In this document: positions 7,881-20,069 of the stretch, piece after piece
Layout of the letters: every line of letters starts with the position of its first letter
Numbering within the stretch: position 1 is the stretch's first letter
Assembly: GCF_001570805.1 (NCBI RefSeq)
Contig: NZ_BCSJ01000003.1
Span: forward strand, 248,001 to 312,000
Reading direction: 5' to 3'
Source: Brevibacterium epidermidis NBRC 14811
GTDB lineage: Bacteria > Actinomycetota > Actinomycetes > Actinomycetales > Brevibacteriaceae
Length of the DNA: 64,000 bases
Position numbers and translations under genes: made by a program
Notes under the pieces: model-generated
Told to the model about the DNA's origin: nothing
The model's input: the letters and a program-made list of their open reading frames with translations, nothing else
The model's database searches: none

Positions 7881-8735
7881 TCAGTCGTCGGTGAGGGTGA
7901 GACTGAATCCGCCGGCGATGAGGGAGCCGATGTTGTAGATGAAGGCCGCCAAGGTCGACAGCGCCGTCATCAGCACAATGTTGATGACAGCGATGATGAA
8001 GCCGGCTGCGACGACTCGGCCGAAGCCGAAGATGCCGATGATTCGCTCGGCCGACTCGGCGCCGGCGAGCTCACTCATCGTCGACTCGAGGCCGCTCATC
8101 ACGCCGGTCGCCTGCAGCACGACCCACAGCACGATGAAGGCGACGATAGTGGCGATGCCGATCGCCACGGACATGAGGAACGACATCTTCATGACCGACC
8201 AGGGGTCGACCGCGGAGACGGTGAGGCGGACGGTGCGTGGGCCCTTCTTCTTTTTGCCCTTTCCGCCCTCGACCATGTTCTTCACGCCCATCTTCACGCT
8301 GCCGGAGCTGGCGCGGACGGTGTTCGCTGCATTTCCCATCACCGAGGTGGCGGTGCGGTTATCGCCGCCCGATCCTTGGGAGCCCGATCCCTGCGAACCG
8401 GAAGTCGGTGCCCCGGATCCCTGAGATCCGGTCTGAGCACCTGAACCCTGCGATCCGGTGTGAGCCGACGGTGCCGAACCGGCCGAGGGAGCGCGGTTGG
8501 GCTTCGGCGACGCCTTCGGGGCGGGAGGTGCGACAACGGTGGCGTTCTGGCTGTTCGGACCCGAGGAGCCGCGACCGGACCCTGAACCCTGGTTCGCACC
8601 GGAACCGGAGTTCGAACCCGAACCGGATGCTGCAGCCGGCTTCTCGTCCGACTTCGACGACCCGGCCGTCAGACGGGTCGAGCCGCTCGACGTCCTTATG
8701 ATCTTCCCTGAGCCTGGCTGTTTGCTATCGCTCAC
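7881..8735 (-). CDS. DUF3566 transmembrane protein (gyrA-linked)
   Basis: The 284-residue product begins with GTG 8735 inside the gyrA stop (GTGA overlap), so it is translationally coupled to gyrA. Residues 1-130 are low complexity, rich in Ser, Gly, Asn and Pro, with tandem SQGSG-type units. The C-terminal 140 residues form the DUF3566 domain with two hydrophobic segments: [20 protein letters not shown] and a second near [20 protein letters not shown]. The family is a conserved neighbour of gyrA in actinobacteria with no established enzymatic activity. The variable N-terminal tail is probably cytoplasmic and disordered. Confidence 0.92.
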   Translation of the reverse strand: MSDSKQPGSGKIIRTSSGSTRLTAGSSKSDEKPAAASGSGSNSGSGANQGSGSGRGSSGPNSQNATVVAPPAPKASPKPNRAPSAGSAPSAHTGSQGSGAQTGSQGSGAPTSGSQGSGSQGSGGDNRTATSVMGNAANTVRASSGSVKMGVKNMVEGGKGKKKKGPRTVRLTVSAVDPWSVMKMSFLMSVAIGIATIVAFIVLWVVLQATGVMSGLESTMSELAGAESAERIIGIFGFGRVVAAGFIIAVINIVLMTALSTLAAFIYNIGSLIAGGFSLTLTDD

Positions 8736-11299
8736 TCTTCCACATCCTCGTTGCCGGCCTGAGGCTCTGCGACCTCACCTTCCGGGACTTCGGCATCGTC
8801 TTCGCTTTCGATCTCGTCTTCGACCTCGGCTTCGGGCCCACGGGTCACTGCGATAATACGGTCTTTCTTGTCCGGTTTCGCGAACACCACACCCATGGTG
8901 TTGCGTCCCTTCGCCGGAACTTCATCGATGCTCGACCGAACGATCTTACCGCGCTCCATGACCACGAGGACCTCTTCACCGTCTTCGACGATGAGTCCGC
9001 CTACCAAGTCTCCGCGCTGTTCGGTGATCTTCGCAACCCGGATTCCCAGACCGCCACGGCCCTGCAGACGATATTCGTCGACCGGGGTGCGCTTGGCGTA
9101 ACCGGCCTCGGTGACGACGAAGACGTAGGTGTCGGGCTGGACGACGTCCATCGTGAGCAGCTCGTCGTCTTCCTTGAACTTCATACCGGTGACGCCTCCG
9201 GTGACCCTGCCCAGGGGGCGGATCGATTCGTCATCGGCGGCGAAGCGGATCGACATGCCCTTGCGCGAGATCAGCAGCAGGTGGTCTTCGGCACCGACGA
9301 TGCGAGCCGAGACCAGCTCATCGGGCTGACCCTTGTATTCGCGCAGGTTGATGGCGATGACACCGCCGGTGCGGTTCGAGTCGTACTCGGTCAGGCGGGT
9401 CTTCTTCACCACACCGGAACGGGTGGCGAGGATGAGGAACTCAGCTTCTTCGTAGTCGCGGATCGAAAGCACCTTCGCGATCTGCTCGCCGGGCTGCAGC
9501 GCCAGCAGGTTCGCCACATGCTGACCCTTGGCATCACGTGAACCCTCGGGCAGTTCGTAGGCCTTCGCCCGGTACACGCGGCCCGTGTTCGTGAAGAACA
9601 GCAGCCAGTTGTGAGTGGAGGTGACGAAGAACTGCTCGACGACGTCATCGCCGCGCAGCGCCGCTCCCTTGATGCCCTTGCCGCCGCGGTGCTGCGCGCG
9701 GTACAGGTTCGACTGGGTCCGCTTCGCATAACCGCCACGGGTGATCGTGACGACGACTTCCTCTTCGGGGATGAGGTCTTCGATGGACACATCGCCGTCG
9801 AATCCGGCGAGGATCTTCGTACGACGGTCATCACCGTAGCGTTCGACGATCTCGTCGAGTTCCTCGGACACGATCTCGCGCTGACGAGACGGTGTTTCCA
9901 GGATGTGGTTGTACTCGGCAATCAGCTGTTCGATCTTATCGGCCTCTTCCTGGATCTTCAGACGCTCCAGTGCGGCCAGTCGGCGCAGCTGCAGGTCGAG
10001 GATCGCATTGGCCTGAATTTCGTCGACCTCGAGCAGCTCCATCAGTCCGGTCCGTGCCTCGTCCGAGGACGGGGAGCGGCGGATCAGAGCGATGACCTCG
10101 TCGAGGGCGTCGAGGGCCTTGAGGTAGCCGCGCAGGATATGAGCGCGTTCCTCGGCCTTGCGCAGACGGAACTGCGTACGGCGGACGATGACTTCGATCT
10201 GGTGCTTGACCCACAGACGCAGGAACGAGTCGATGCTCAGTGTGCGCGGCACGCTGTCGACGAGCGCCAGCATGTTCGCGGAGAAGTTCTCCTGCAGCGA
10301 GGTGTGCTTGTACAGGTTGTTGAGCACGACCTTGGCCACTGCGTCGCGCTTGAGCACGATGACCAGGCGCTGACCGGTACGGCCCGAGGACTCGTCGCGG
10401 AGATCCGCGATGCCCGCGACCTTGCCGTCCTTGACGTAGGAGGCGATCTTCGCGGCCAGGGTGTCCGGGTTGACCATGTACGGCAGCTGGGTCACGACGA
10501 GGCAGGTGCGGCCCTGGATCTCCTCGACCTCGACGACCGCGCGCTGAGTGATCGATCCACGGCCGGTGCGATAGGTGTCCTCGATGCCCTTGCGGCCGAG
10601 GATCGTCGCGCCCATCGGGAAGTCGGGTCCCTTGATGATGCCGAGGAGCGCTTCGAGAGCTTCCTCCTTGCTCGCCTCCGGGTGGGACAGCAGCCACTGG
10701 GCACCCTGGGCGACCTCACGCAGGTTGTGCGGAGGAATGTTCGTGGCCATGCCCACGGCGATGCCGGCCGAGCCGTTGACCAGCAGGTTCGGGAACCTGG
10801 AGGGCAGAACCATCGGCTCCTGGTTGCGGCCGTCGTAGTTGTCCTGGAAGTCGACGGTGCCTTCTTCGATGTCCCGGACCATCTCCATGGCCAGGGGCGC
10901 CATCTTGCACTCGGTATAACGCGGTGCGGCCGCTCCGTCGTCGCCCGGGGATCCGAAGTTGCCCTGTCCGGACACGAGCGGGTAGCGCATCGTCCACGGC
11001 TGCACGAGGCGGACCATGGCGTCGTAGATCGCCGTGTCACCGTGCGGGTGGTACTGGCCCATGACGTCGCCGACGACGCGGGAGCACTTGGAGAAGTTGC
11101 GGTCGGGCCGGTAGCCGCCGTCGAACATCGCGTAGAGGACGCGGCGGTGGACGGGTTTGAGTCCGTCGCGGACGTCGGGCAGGGCGCGGCCGACGATCAC
11201 GCTCATCGCGTAATCGAGGTACGACCTCTGCATCTCGAGGTTGAGATCAACCTGTTCGATCCGGTTGATTTCTGTTCCGATATCGTTCTCGTCGGCCAA
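8732..11299 (-). CDS. gyrA: DNA gyrase subunit A
   Basis: GyrA is the DNA-cleaving subunit of the A2B2 type II topoisomerase that introduces negative supercoils ahead of forks. The 855-residue length is normal. The catalytic tyrosine is Tyr128 in AAPRYTE; the quinolone-resistance segment reads [15 protein letters not shown] with Thr89 and Asp93 at the positions of E. coli Ser83 and Asp87. The tower and coiled-coil segment ([25 protein letters not shown]) is followed by the C-terminal beta-pinwheel with a GyrA-box-like QRGGKG sequence ([11 protein letters not shown]). The C-terminal tail is acidic. It follows gyrB with a 141-nt gap and overlaps the DUF3566 gene. Confidence 0.99.
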   Translation of the reverse strand: MADENDIGTEINRIEQVDLNLEMQRSYLDYAMSVIVGRALPDVRDGLKPVHRRVLYAMFDGGYRPDRNFSKCSRVVGDVMGQYHPHGDTAIYDAMVRLVQPWTMRYPLVSGQGNFGSPGDDGAAAPRYTECKMAPLAMEMVRDIEEGTVDFQDNYDGRNQEPMVLPSRFPNLLVNGSAGIAVGMATNIPPHNLREVAQGAQWLLSHPEASKEEALEALLGIIKGPDFPMGATILGRKGIEDTYRTGRGSITQRAVVEVEEIQGRTCLVVTQLPYMVNPDTLAAKIASYVKDGKVAGIADLRDESSGRTGQRLVIVLKRDAVAKVVLNNLYKHTSLQENFSANMLALVDSVPRTLSIDSFLRLWVKHQIEVIVRRTQFRLRKAEERAHILRGYLKALDALDEVIALIRRSPSSDEARTGLMELLEVDEIQANAILDLQLRRLAALERLKIQEEADKIEQLIAEYNHILETPSRQREIVSEELDEIVERYGDDRRTKILAGFDGDVSIEDLIPEEEVVVTITRGGYAKRTQSNLYRAQHRGGKGIKGAALRGDDVVEQFFVTSTHNWLLFFTNTGRVYRAKAYELPEGSRDAKGQHVANLLALQPGEQIAKVLSIRDYEEAEFLILATRSGVVKKTRLTEYDSNRTGGVIAINLREYKGQPDELVSARIVGAEDHLLLISRKGMSIRFAADDESIRPLGRVTGGVTGMKFKEDDELLTMDVVQPDTYVFVVTEAGYAKRTPVDEYRLQGRGGLGIRVAKITEQRGDLVGGLIVEDGEEVLVVMERGKIVRSSIDEVPAKGRNTMGVVFAKPDKKDRIIAVTRGPEAEVEDEIESEDDAEVPEGEVAEPQAGNEDVEE

Positions 11300-11440
11300 T
11301 GTGGGCTCTTCCCTTGTGTTCGAACCGTGTCCGGCTGGATCTCAGCCGTGTGCGGCGGCGATTGGTACGTGCAAAGAATGGGGGCAGTGCATCCGATCTC
11401 CCACCCTCACCGAGGCGGCTGCCCCGGTGAGGACGGACGA

Positions 11441-13477
<2,037 letters not shown>

Positions 13478-13657
13478 CTACCGCGCCGCACGCTGAAATG
13501 CCCGTAAGCGGCCTGTGAAGGCGTATTTCCCGAATTTTCGTGCCGCAGATGTACCCCCGGACAGGTGAGGGAGCGGCTATGGCCGTTTAAGGCCCTCTGT
13601 GTTCTTAACAGAAATGCAGGGTCGCTTCCCGGAATTTCGCCGAGGCGGCCATCCGGT

Positions 13658-14170
13658 TCACCCGAATGTGTCCCGGGGTCCGCGGCCGGCCACCGACCGT
13701 CGTCCGCGTTTGAAGCTGCGCCCCTGTGGTCCCTTGATCTCGATCTCGGTGATCGTCGCCGAGCCCAGCCCTTCCTCGAGCTTGCGCAGGATCGTCGGTT
13801 TGAGCACCCGCAGCTGGGTCGCCCAGGTCGTCGAGTCCGCTGCGATGACGAGCAGCGGAGGCGAGAAGTCGACGGGAGTCGCGTGCTGGGCCACTTGGGG
13901 TCCGACGAGGTCGGGCCACCGGCCGAGCACCTTGCCGATGTCGAGTGAGGACGACCAGCCGCGGTCAGTGATGAGCGAGCCGAGCACGGAAGACACCGTC
14001 TTCGGGTCACGGCCGTCTCTGCCCGATCCGGAGTAGACGACTTCGCCGCGCAGACGAGAGCGTCGACGGCTGCGGACGAACTTCGCTTCGGTGACCTCCA
14101 TCCGCCGGACTCGGTCGAGGGCTTCGAGCGCGGCGACGGGAGTGGAGTAGTCCCGGGCGATGCCGCTCAT
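13658..14170 (-). CDS. dciA: DciA-type replicative helicase loader (DUF721)
   Basis: The product is 170 residues from ATG 14170, which overlaps the recF stop as ATGA; the open frame runs further upstream into recF but those residues are shadow sequence. The central part (LGRWPDLVGPQVAQHATPVDF, then LLVIAADSTTWATQLRVL) is the DUF721/DciA KH-like fold. DciA loads or supports DnaB in bacteria without DnaC/DnaI, so it fits with dnaB at 55.7 kb. N-terminal residues 30-60 are strongly basic (SRRRSRLRGE), consistent with DNA contact. The Rv0004-like position between recF and gyrB is conserved in actinobacteria. Confidence 0.92.
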   Translation of the reverse strand: MSGIARDYSTPVAALEALDRVRRMEVTEAKFVRSRRRSRLRGEVVYSGSGRDGRDPKTVSSVLGSLITDRGWSSSLDIGKVLGRWPDLVGPQVAQHATPVDFSPPLLVIAADSTTWATQLRVLKPTILRKLEEGLGSATITEIEIKGPQGRSFKRGRRSVAGRGPRDTFG

Positions 14171-15303
14171 GATGCGTTGCTCTGCAGGAGTCGGGACTGG
14201 TCGATCCGGATCCCTTCGAGGCCCGCCGGCAGATCGGAGTCGACGGCCGCCGTGATGAAGACCTGCTCGGCCGAGGTCACTCTCGAGGCCAGACGCTGGC
14301 GCCGACCGGTGTCGAGTTCGGCGAAGACGTCGTCGAGAACGAGGATCGGCTGTTCGGCCGCACTTCCGGCATCGGTGGAGAGCAGGTCCCATCCGGCCAG
14401 CTGCATGGCCAGTGCCAGCGACCAGGTCTCGCCGTGAGAGGCGTAGCCCTTTGCCGGATGGCTGCCGATCATCAGCGACAGGTCATCGCGACCGGGTCCG
14501 TGCAGGGTCAGTCCGCGCTCGATCTCCGTCGTCCGGCGACGGTCGAGGGCCGCGAGCAGCAGCTCCTTGCAGTCGGCAGCGGATTCGGCCTGCGAGTAGT
14601 CGATGCGCGAATCGTAGGCGATATGGGCGCCTTGCCGCTCCAGCCGGGCATCGGCGGCGATATAGGCGAAGTTCGTCTGCAGCGGCTCGACGATATCGGC
14701 GAGGATCCGCTGCCGACCGAACACGAGCTCGGCCGCAGAGTCCGCGTAGGCCATGTTCCAGATGTCGAGAGTCGTCTCGAGGCCGGGATCGCGATCCTCG
14801 CGGAGTCGTTTGAGCAGAGCATTGCGCTGTTTGAGTGCCCGCTCGAAGTCCGTGATGATCGAGGCGAAGCGGGGATTGCGGGCCACGACGAGAGTGTCGA
14901 TCCATGACCGGCGTTCGGCAGGTTCGCCTCTCACCAGGCTGAGGTCCTCGGGAGCGAAGACCACACAGGAGACGAGGCCGAGGATGTCTTTGAGCTTCAC
15001 CGCATTGCGATTGACCCGAGCCCGGTTGGCGCCTTTGGCCTGGATGGTGACCTCGACGGTGGCGTGGCGCTGATCCCGATTGACCAGGGCGGACACCGTC
15101 GCAGCAGGTCTGCCGTCGTGGACGAGCGGAGCGTCGAAGGCGACCCGGTGGGAGCGCTGATGAGCCAGATACCCGATCGCCTCGACGATATTGGTCTTCC
15201 CGGTCCCGTTGTCGGCCACGAATGTGGTGACTCCGGGTGAGAACTCGAGGTCGAGCTCCGGATACGACCGATAGTCACGCAGGGAGAGTCGGGATATCCA
15301 CAT
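14167..15303 (-). CDS. recF: DNA replication/repair protein RecF
   Basis: RecF is an SMC-like ATPase that helps RecO/RecR place RecA at single-strand gaps. In this 378-residue protein the Walker A motif is DNGTGKTN at residues 31-38. The ABC signature region reads PAKGYASHGETWSLALA and Walker B is PILVLDDVFAELD. The start is the last codon before the dnaN stop: recF begins at 15303 and dnaN ends at 15304, so the two are tightly coupled. The downstream dciA start overlaps its stop. Confidence 0.98.
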   Translation of the reverse strand: MWISRLSLRDYRSYPELDLEFSPGVTTFVADNGTGKTNIVEAIGYLAHQRSHRVAFDAPLVHDGRPAATVSALVNRDQRHATVEVTIQAKGANRARVNRNAVKLKDILGLVSCVVFAPEDLSLVRGEPAERRSWIDTLVVARNPRFASIITDFERALKQRNALLKRLREDRDPGLETTLDIWNMAYADSAAELVFGRQRILADIVEPLQTNFAYIAADARLERQGAHIAYDSRIDYSQAESAADCKELLLAALDRRRTTEIERGLTLHGPGRDDLSLMIGSHPAKGYASHGETWSLALAMQLAGWDLLSTDAGSAAEQPILVLDDVFAELDTGRRQRLASRVTSAEQVFITAAVDSDLPAGLEGIRIDQSRLLQSNAS

Positions 15304-16443
15304 TCAGATGCGGGTGGGCATGAGCAGATAGCGATAGGACTCGTCGGCAGGGCCATCGAGTTCCTTCTGCCCGGAGATGATGACCGGTTTCATCGGCTGG
15401 GTGAAGGAGAAGTTCACGTACGGGCTCTCGACAGCGGCGAGACCCTCGGCGATGTAGTGCGGGTTGAAGCCGACGGTGATCTCGTCGCCCTGGAGGGTTG
15501 CTTCGACGGCTTCGGAGGCCTGAGCGTCGTCACCGGTGCCGGCGTGGAGGGTGAGCATTCCGTCGGTGACCTCGAAGCGCAGCGGTGTGTTGCGTTCGGC
15601 CACGAGGGAGACGCGACGGACTGCTTCACGCAGCACGGCGGTCTCGACGATGGCATGGATCGGAACCGACTCCGGGAACAGCGAACGGACCTTCGGATAT
15701 TCGCCCTCGATGAGCAGCGACGTGGTGACTCGGCCCGCCGAGGTGAAGGAAATGAGATCCTTGCCCGCATCGGTGCTCAGACCGATGGTGACATCGCCGC
15801 CGAGGGACTTCGAGACATCGGAGAGTGTGCGTCCGCGCAGCAGAGCCACGGCCGAGACGTCGGGACGTCCCGGGTTCCAGGTGAATTCGCGAACGGCCAG
15901 ACGGTAGCGGTCCGTGGCAAGCATTGTGACCTTCTCGCCCTCGATCTCGACGCGCACGCTGGTGAGGATCGGCAGAGTGTCGTCCTTCGAGGTCGCGATG
16001 GTGACCTGCGAGACGGCGTTCTGGAACTCACCGGCGGAAACGGTGCCGGAGTCGTCGGGGATCTGCGGCAGTGCCGGGTATTCGGCCACTGGCATCGTCA
16101 TCAGTGAGAAGCGAGAGGAACCGCAGGTGACGTCGACCTTCGCATCGATCTGTTCGAGGGTCACCTCCTGGTTCGGCAGCGCCTTGGAGATGTCGGCGAG
16201 CAGACGACCGGAGACGAGGACCGTTCCTGCGGAGGCGACATCGGCGACGATCTCGACGCGGGAGGAGACTTCGTAGTCGAAGACGGCAAGGCGCACAGTG
16301 CCGCCGGCTTCGGCGGTGATGAGGATGCCGGTGAGGACCGGAGCGGAAGGACGATTGGGCAGAGTCTTGGTCGCCCAGGCAACAGCGTCAGCGAGAACGT
16401 CGCGATTGACTTTGAACTTCAAGGGGGATGCTTCCGCGTTCAC
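15304..16443 (-). CDS. dnaN: DNA polymerase III beta sliding clamp
   Basis: The ring-shaped clamp tethers polymerase III to DNA. From GTG 16443 the product has 379 residues, the usual size. The start is chosen because AAGGAG lies 5 nt upstream; the frame extends to 16491 but with no ribosome site there. The N-terminal strand LKFKVNRDVLADAVAWA and the C-terminal SYRYLLMPTRI are standard for the family. It is the first gene of the leftward dnaN-recF-dciA run and faces the putative origin. Confidence 0.98.
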   Translation of the reverse strand: MNAEASPLKFKVNRDVLADAVAWATKTLPNRPSAPVLTGILITAEAGGTVRLAVFDYEVSSRVEIVADVASAGTVLVSGRLLADISKALPNQEVTLEQIDAKVDVTCGSSRFSLMTMPVAEYPALPQIPDDSGTVSAGEFQNAVSQVTIATSKDDTLPILTSVRVEIEGEKVTMLATDRYRLAVREFTWNPGRPDVSAVALLRGRTLSDVSKSLGGDVTIGLSTDAGKDLISFTSAGRVTTSLLIEGEYPKVRSLFPESVPIHAIVETAVLREAVRRVSLVAERNTPLRFEVTDGMLTLHAGTGDDAQASEAVEATLQGDEITVGFNPHYIAEGLAAVESPYVNFSFTQPMKPVIISGQKELDGPADESYRYLLMPTRI

Positions 16444-16990
16444 TTTACTCCTTCGGGGGTGGCCACCCGACCTGCACTGGGCATCTGGCACAAGATTCCG
16501 GGTTGCGAGTCACAGGCTCGATACTGCTCGGAAAACTTTACACAGCCTATCCGATTTGTGACCACCTCAGGAGTGCCGGCCGAAAAGGGTGTTCAAAGAG
16601 TGAATCTCGCATTCGAGAATCAGCTGAGATCCTGTGTTCGAATAATCGTCAGCTCTGCACCTGTGCTGAGCTCGAGGTCCTGAGCTCGAAGCTCACCCAC
16701 CGCAGCAGTCGGTGGCGGTCGCCCTCTTAAGAGTTGAATTCACTTGGTAGAAGTATCAGCACTTGTGGAGACTGTGGACAAGTGCCGCTTACCCCAGAGT
16801 AATCAAGGGATTCGACCGCTTATGGGCTTGTGGATGCCTTGTTCACCGCGACGGAGGCGTCGGTGGGCGCTTGGGTAAACACAAGCATGTAGTTCACATC
16901 TTTCCACCCCTGGAGCGGTTCTGTCCACCGTTCTATCCCCAGCTGTGAGCAATTGTCCCCAGGGTTATCCACAGATGTGTATGACGTCTT
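16444..16990. other. Putative oriC (dnaA-dnaN intergenic region) with DnaA boxes
   Basis: A 547-bp region without a supportable gene. It holds a perfect TTATCCACA at 16965-16973, a perfect TTGTCCACA on the minus strand (16773-16781), a one-mismatch TTGTCCCCA at 16953-16961, and weaker boxes at 16829-16837, 16839-16847 and about 16920. An AT-richer tract (16725-16760, with TTAAGAGTTGAATTCA) could serve as the unwinding element. The dnaA-dnaN spacer is the experimentally defined oriC in mycobacteria and Streptomyces; placing it here is by analogy plus the boxes. Confidence 0.75.
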
Positions 16991-18670
16991 CTATAGGCGG
17001 TGCTGTTGTTTAATGCGGTTTGTGAGTTCGGTGACCTGAGTGTAGACGGCCCGTCTTTCGGCCATCTGAGTTCGAATCTTCTTGTTCGCATGCATAACGG
17101 TAGTGTGATCGCGTCCACCGAATGCCTGCCCGATCTTGGGCAGGGAGAGGTCGGTGAGCTCACGGCACAGATACATGGCGATCTGCCTGGCCGTCGTGAG
17201 CGTCCGGGACCGGGAGGTTCCGCACAGGTCATCGAGAGTGAGGCTGAAGTAGGCAGCGGTCTGGCCCATGATGTCCGCGGCCGTGACTGCAGGGGTGTCA
17301 TCGGGGGTGATGAAGTCCTTGAGGACGGTTTCGGCCAGGGAGACGTCGATCTGCTGATCGTTGAGGTTGGCGAAAGCCGTGACTCGGATGAGGGCGCCCT
17401 CGAGTTCGCGGATGTTCGAGGACACCCGGGAGGCGATGTATTCGAGGACGTCATCGGGGACGTCGAGCTGTTCGGCTGCGGCCTTGCGACGCAGAATCGC
17501 GAACCGTGTCTCCATATCCGGCGGCTGCACATCCGTGAGCAGACCCCATTCGAAGCGGGAGCGCAGCCGCTCTTCGAAGCCCTTGAGCATCTTCGGCGGC
17601 TGATCTGAGGTGATGACGACCTGTTTGGCCTCATTGTGCAGTGCATTGAAGGTATGGAAGAACTCTTCGACGGTCGCATCCTTGCCCTGCAGGAACTGGA
17701 TGTCATCGATCATGAGGATATCGACCTCACGGTAGCGGCGCTGGAAGGCCGGACGCAGAGCGTTCGAGGTCTTCGACGAACCGATCGTATTGATGAAGTC
17801 GTTGACGAACTCTTCGCTGGAGACGTATTTCACCCGGATCTCGGGGAACAGCTGAGTCGCGTAGTAGCCGATCGCATGGAGCAGGTGGGTCTTGCCCAGT
17901 CCCGACTCCCCATAGATGAACAGAGGGTTGTAGGCCTTGGCCGGTGCCTCGGCGACGGCGAACGCAGCGGCATGGGCGAACCTGTTGGAAGCACCGATCA
18001 CGAAGGTGTCGAAGGTGTACTTCGGATTGAGCTGAGCGACGCCGGGAGCATCGACGGGCGGACCCATCGGGGCGGCAGTCGCCTCGGCGATCTTCATCTC
18101 CCGGTCGGTCATCCTCGATTCGGCCGGCGCCTGAGGCTGCTGTGCCGCCGGCGGTGCGCTCGTCTGCGCATGCGGCATCTGAGTGTTCGGAGTCTGTGCA
18201 GCGGGCTGACCGTGATTCGGTTGGACGTATCCGGGCGCCGAATGATCGGCGGGGGTCGGTCGCACCGGTTCGGTCGCCTCGGCGGGTGTGGGTTCAGGGG
18301 AACCCGTCGCCGAGGTGGAGGTGACCGGGTCGATGGGAACCGGGGTTCCCGGGGTCGGCTCTCCGATGAGATCTTCGAAGCGGATCGGTACGTCGAGCTC
18401 GGGATCGACGACGAAGCCGAAGGTCACCTCGAAACCGAGGACCTTGGAGAACTCCCGGGTCAGAGGGCCGAGCAGCCGGGTCTCGATAGTGCGGCGGGTG
18501 TGCTCGTCGCGCACCGCAAGAAGGACGAGGGCATTGTCGACGAGCGCCTTCGGCAGGGCGAGGGAGAGGAACCCCTTCTGATGGGACGTGAGGTCTGGGT
18601 CCTCTTCCAGGTTTGAGACCACCGTGCGCCAGCGGCTGATGAGCTCATTCTTGGAATTCGACACCGTCAC
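16991..18670 (-). CDS. dnaA: Chromosomal replication initiator DnaA
   Basis: A 559-residue AAA+ initiator that binds DnaA boxes and melts oriC. Domain I (residues 1-95) starts [18 protein letters not shown]. Domain II (about 100-210) is a Pro/Ala/Thr/Gln-rich linker, long as in other actinobacteria. Walker A is [11 protein letters not shown] near residue 252 and Walker B is [14 protein letters not shown]. The C-terminal helix-turn-helix ends with [15 protein letters not shown], the box-recognition motif. GTG 18670 lies 4 nt after GAGG; a second GTG at 18664 is spaced about 10 nt and is also possible. DnaA boxes upstream suggest autoregulation. Confidence 0.98.
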   Translation of the reverse strand: MTVSNSKNELISRWRTVVSNLEEDPDLTSHQKGFLSLALPKALVDNALVLLAVRDEHTRRTIETRLLGPLTREFSKVLGFEVTFGFVVDPELDVPIRFEDLIGEPTPGTPVPIDPVTSTSATGSPEPTPAEATEPVRPTPADHSAPGYVQPNHGQPAAQTPNTQMPHAQTSAPPAAQQPQAPAESRMTDREMKIAEATAAPMGPPVDAPGVAQLNPKYTFDTFVIGASNRFAHAAAFAVAEAPAKAYNPLFIYGESGLGKTHLLHAIGYYATQLFPEIRVKYVSSEEFVNDFINTIGSSKTSNALRPAFQRRYREVDILMIDDIQFLQGKDATVEEFFHTFNALHNEAKQVVITSDQPPKMLKGFEERLRSRFEWGLLTDVQPPDMETRFAILRRKAAAEQLDVPDDVLEYIASRVSSNIRELEGALIRVTAFANLNDQQIDVSLAETVLKDFITPDDTPAVTAADIMGQTAAYFSLTLDDLCGTSRSRTLTTARQIAMYLCRELTDLSLPKIGQAFGGRDHTTVMHANKKIRTQMAERRAVYTQVTELTNRIKQQHRL

Positions 18671-18850
18671 ATTTCCTCAGCTTTCAAAAAAATTCGTTCT
18701 GGCGTGATCCACACCTGTGCATGACTTCCACATAGTTTTCCACAGAATGTGGATGATTGCCGACTCAGCCCAGTGAATCTCCACACTCGTGGATAAGCTT
18801 GTGGAAAACTACATGGGTGTGACTTGTGGATGGGGTCTGATGACGGGAAC
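18671..18850. promoter_or_regulatory. DnaA-box cluster upstream of dnaA
   Basis: Within 130 bp there are two TTTTCCACA boxes in opposite orientation (18736-18744 plus; 18800-18808 minus). One-mismatch variants are TGATCCACA (18705-18713), TCATCCACA (minus, 18748-18756) and TTATCCACG (minus, 18788-18796). Another weak box is at 18825-18833. This covers the expected dnaA promoter and could be an autoregulatory region or a second half of a bipartite origin. Confidence 0.75.
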
Positions 18851-18902
18851 GCGAACGGGGATGAATTTCGGGCGAGCGTGACGTGAAACATGCGGATCCC
18901 GT

Positions 18903-18932
18903 TTGACCGCTCGGATTCCGCCTCGCTAAGAT
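18903..18932 (+). promoter_or_regulatory. Likely sigma70-type promoter of rpmH-rnpA
   Basis: TTGACC (18903-18908) and TAAGAT (18927-18932) are separated by 18 bp and point toward rpmH. Transcription would start near 18939, leaving a leader of about 140 nt. Confidence 0.65.
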
Positions 18933-19002
18933 GGAGTGTCCTGTGTACCGGGCTTCATCCGATTATCCTGATTATCTTTTGGCTCTTATGCACAGGAGTG
19001 CT

Positions 19003-19032
19003 CGGCGGTCGAGACTCGCACCGCCGTTTTTT
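19003..19032 (+). terminator. Terminator-like hairpin in the rpmH leader (possible attenuator)
   Basis: Stem CGGCGGT (19003-19009) pairs with ACCGCCG (19020-19026) and is followed at once by six T residues. It lies downstream of the putative promoter and about 50 nt before the rpmH start, so it would cut the transcript before the ribosomal protein gene. It could instead end a transcript from further upstream. Confidence 0.7.
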
Positions 19033-19080
19033 GTGAGAACGCACCGGCGTTCACCCGCAACCTAGAAATCGGAGACTGAA

Positions 19081-19218
19081 GTGAGCAAGCGTACATTCCA
19101 GCCCAACAACCGTAAGCGCGCCAAGAAGCACGGCTTCCGTCTGCGCATGCGCACCCGCGCTGGCCGCTCGATCCTGGCCGCACGTCGTCGCAAGGGTCGT
19201 TCCGACATTTCGGCCTGA
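19081..19218 (+). CDS. rpmH: 50S ribosomal protein L34
   Basis: A 45-residue, very basic protein from GTG 19081, preceded by GGAGA. The reading [19 protein letters not shown] then [18 protein letters not shown] is the classic L34 sequence. L34 is a late-binding small protein of the large subunit. It is too short to appear in ordinary long-frame searches. rnpA starts 2 nt after its stop. Confidence 0.99.
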   Translation: MSKRTFQPNNRKRAKKHGFRLRMRTRAGRSILAARRRKGRSDISA

Positions 19219-19220
19219 GC

Positions 19221-19586
19221 ATGCTTCACGCGGCACATCGGATCCGCAGCGGCGAAGACTTCAGACGAATCTTCAGAGCCGGGGTCCGGGTGCGCTCAGA
19301 GCATCTCATGGCGCACAGCCTGAGAGGCACCGATGATACCCACGCTGCGCGCGTGGGTTTCATCGTATCCAAGGCCGTCGGAAACGCCGTGGTGCGCAAC
19401 CGCACCAAGCGTCGGCTGCGCGAGATCATGCGTGCACGTCTCGGTGAGCTGAGAGCAGGAGAGCTGTTCGTCATCCGGGCGCTGCCGCATGCGGGACAAG
19501 CCGACTTCGCCGTTCTGTCCGCCGAGGTCGACGAGCTGCTGGTCAAAGCAGAGAAGAAGCTGGAACGTCGTGGACGCCGAGCATGA
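19221..19586 (+). CDS. rnpA: Ribonuclease P protein component
   Basis: The 121-residue protein partner of the RNase P RNA, which trims the 5' leader of pre-tRNA. Typical features are [17 protein letters not shown] at the N-terminus and the RNR-type basic helix [20 protein letters not shown] that contacts P RNA. It begins 2 nt after rpmH, the usual operon pairing, and the next gene (yidD) overlaps its end. Confidence 0.97.
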   Translation: MLHAAHRIRSGEDFRRIFRAGVRVRSEHLMAHSLRGTDDTHAARVGFIVSKAVGNAVVRNRTKRRLREIMRARLGELRAGELFVIRALPHAGQADFAVLSAEVDELLVKAEKKLERRGRRA

Positions 19587-19926
19587 TCTGAAACATGTCT
19601 CCGAGGTGCCCCGTCGGCCGGCCGGATTCTGGCCCACTGTCGGCTGGATCATCATGGTCGGTCCGAGGATGCCGTTCGTATGGTTCATCCGCGCCTATCG
19701 GATCGTGATCTCGCCTCTCTACGGCCAAGTGTGCCGCTACTATCCCAGCTGCTCCATGTATGGTCTCGAAGCCTTCGAGATACACGGAGTTCTCAAGGGA
19801 GTGGTGTTAACTGGGTGGCGCATACTGCGCTGCAATCCATGGTCGCACGGTGGTGTCGATCATGTGCCGGGATCGGCGCGGGAGGCCAGGTCGAAGACCA
19901 TCCACCGCGGTCAGGCACACAGCTGA
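19570..19926 (+). CDS. yidD: Membrane protein insertion efficiency factor YidD
   Basis: The family core is clear: [39 protein letters not shown] followed by [15 protein letters not shown], with the conserved cysteines of YidD; it is split here only for reading. YidD helps YidC-dependent insertion. The start is uncertain: GTG 19570, overlapping rnpA by 17 nt, gives 118 residues with an N-terminal extension (about 27 residues) before the core; the ATG at about 19653 would give the common short form but has no ribosome site. Order rnpA-yidD-yidC is standard. Confidence 0.9.
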   Translation: MDAEHDLKHVSEVPRRPAGFWPTVGWIIMVGPRMPFVWFIRAYRIVISPLYGQVCRYYPSCSMYGLEAFEIHGVLKGVVLTGWRILRCNPWSHGGVDHVPGSAREARSKTIHRGQAHS

Positions 19927-20069
19927 ACACAGCTGAACAGAATGGACTTGTCAGTCCGCGCGCGAGCGCGATCAAGCGGACTGTGGCGGGGCACGCGTCG
20001 TGTCGCGCAGACCTGTGAACAATGGCAAAATGAACTTCGCGCAAGAATCGGTGTAACGAGGAGAACTGA

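Noticed and set aside
18876..18893. A parS half-site (ACGTGAAACA) upstream of rpmH
   Set aside because: Only one arm matches; the left half of the palindrome is absent.
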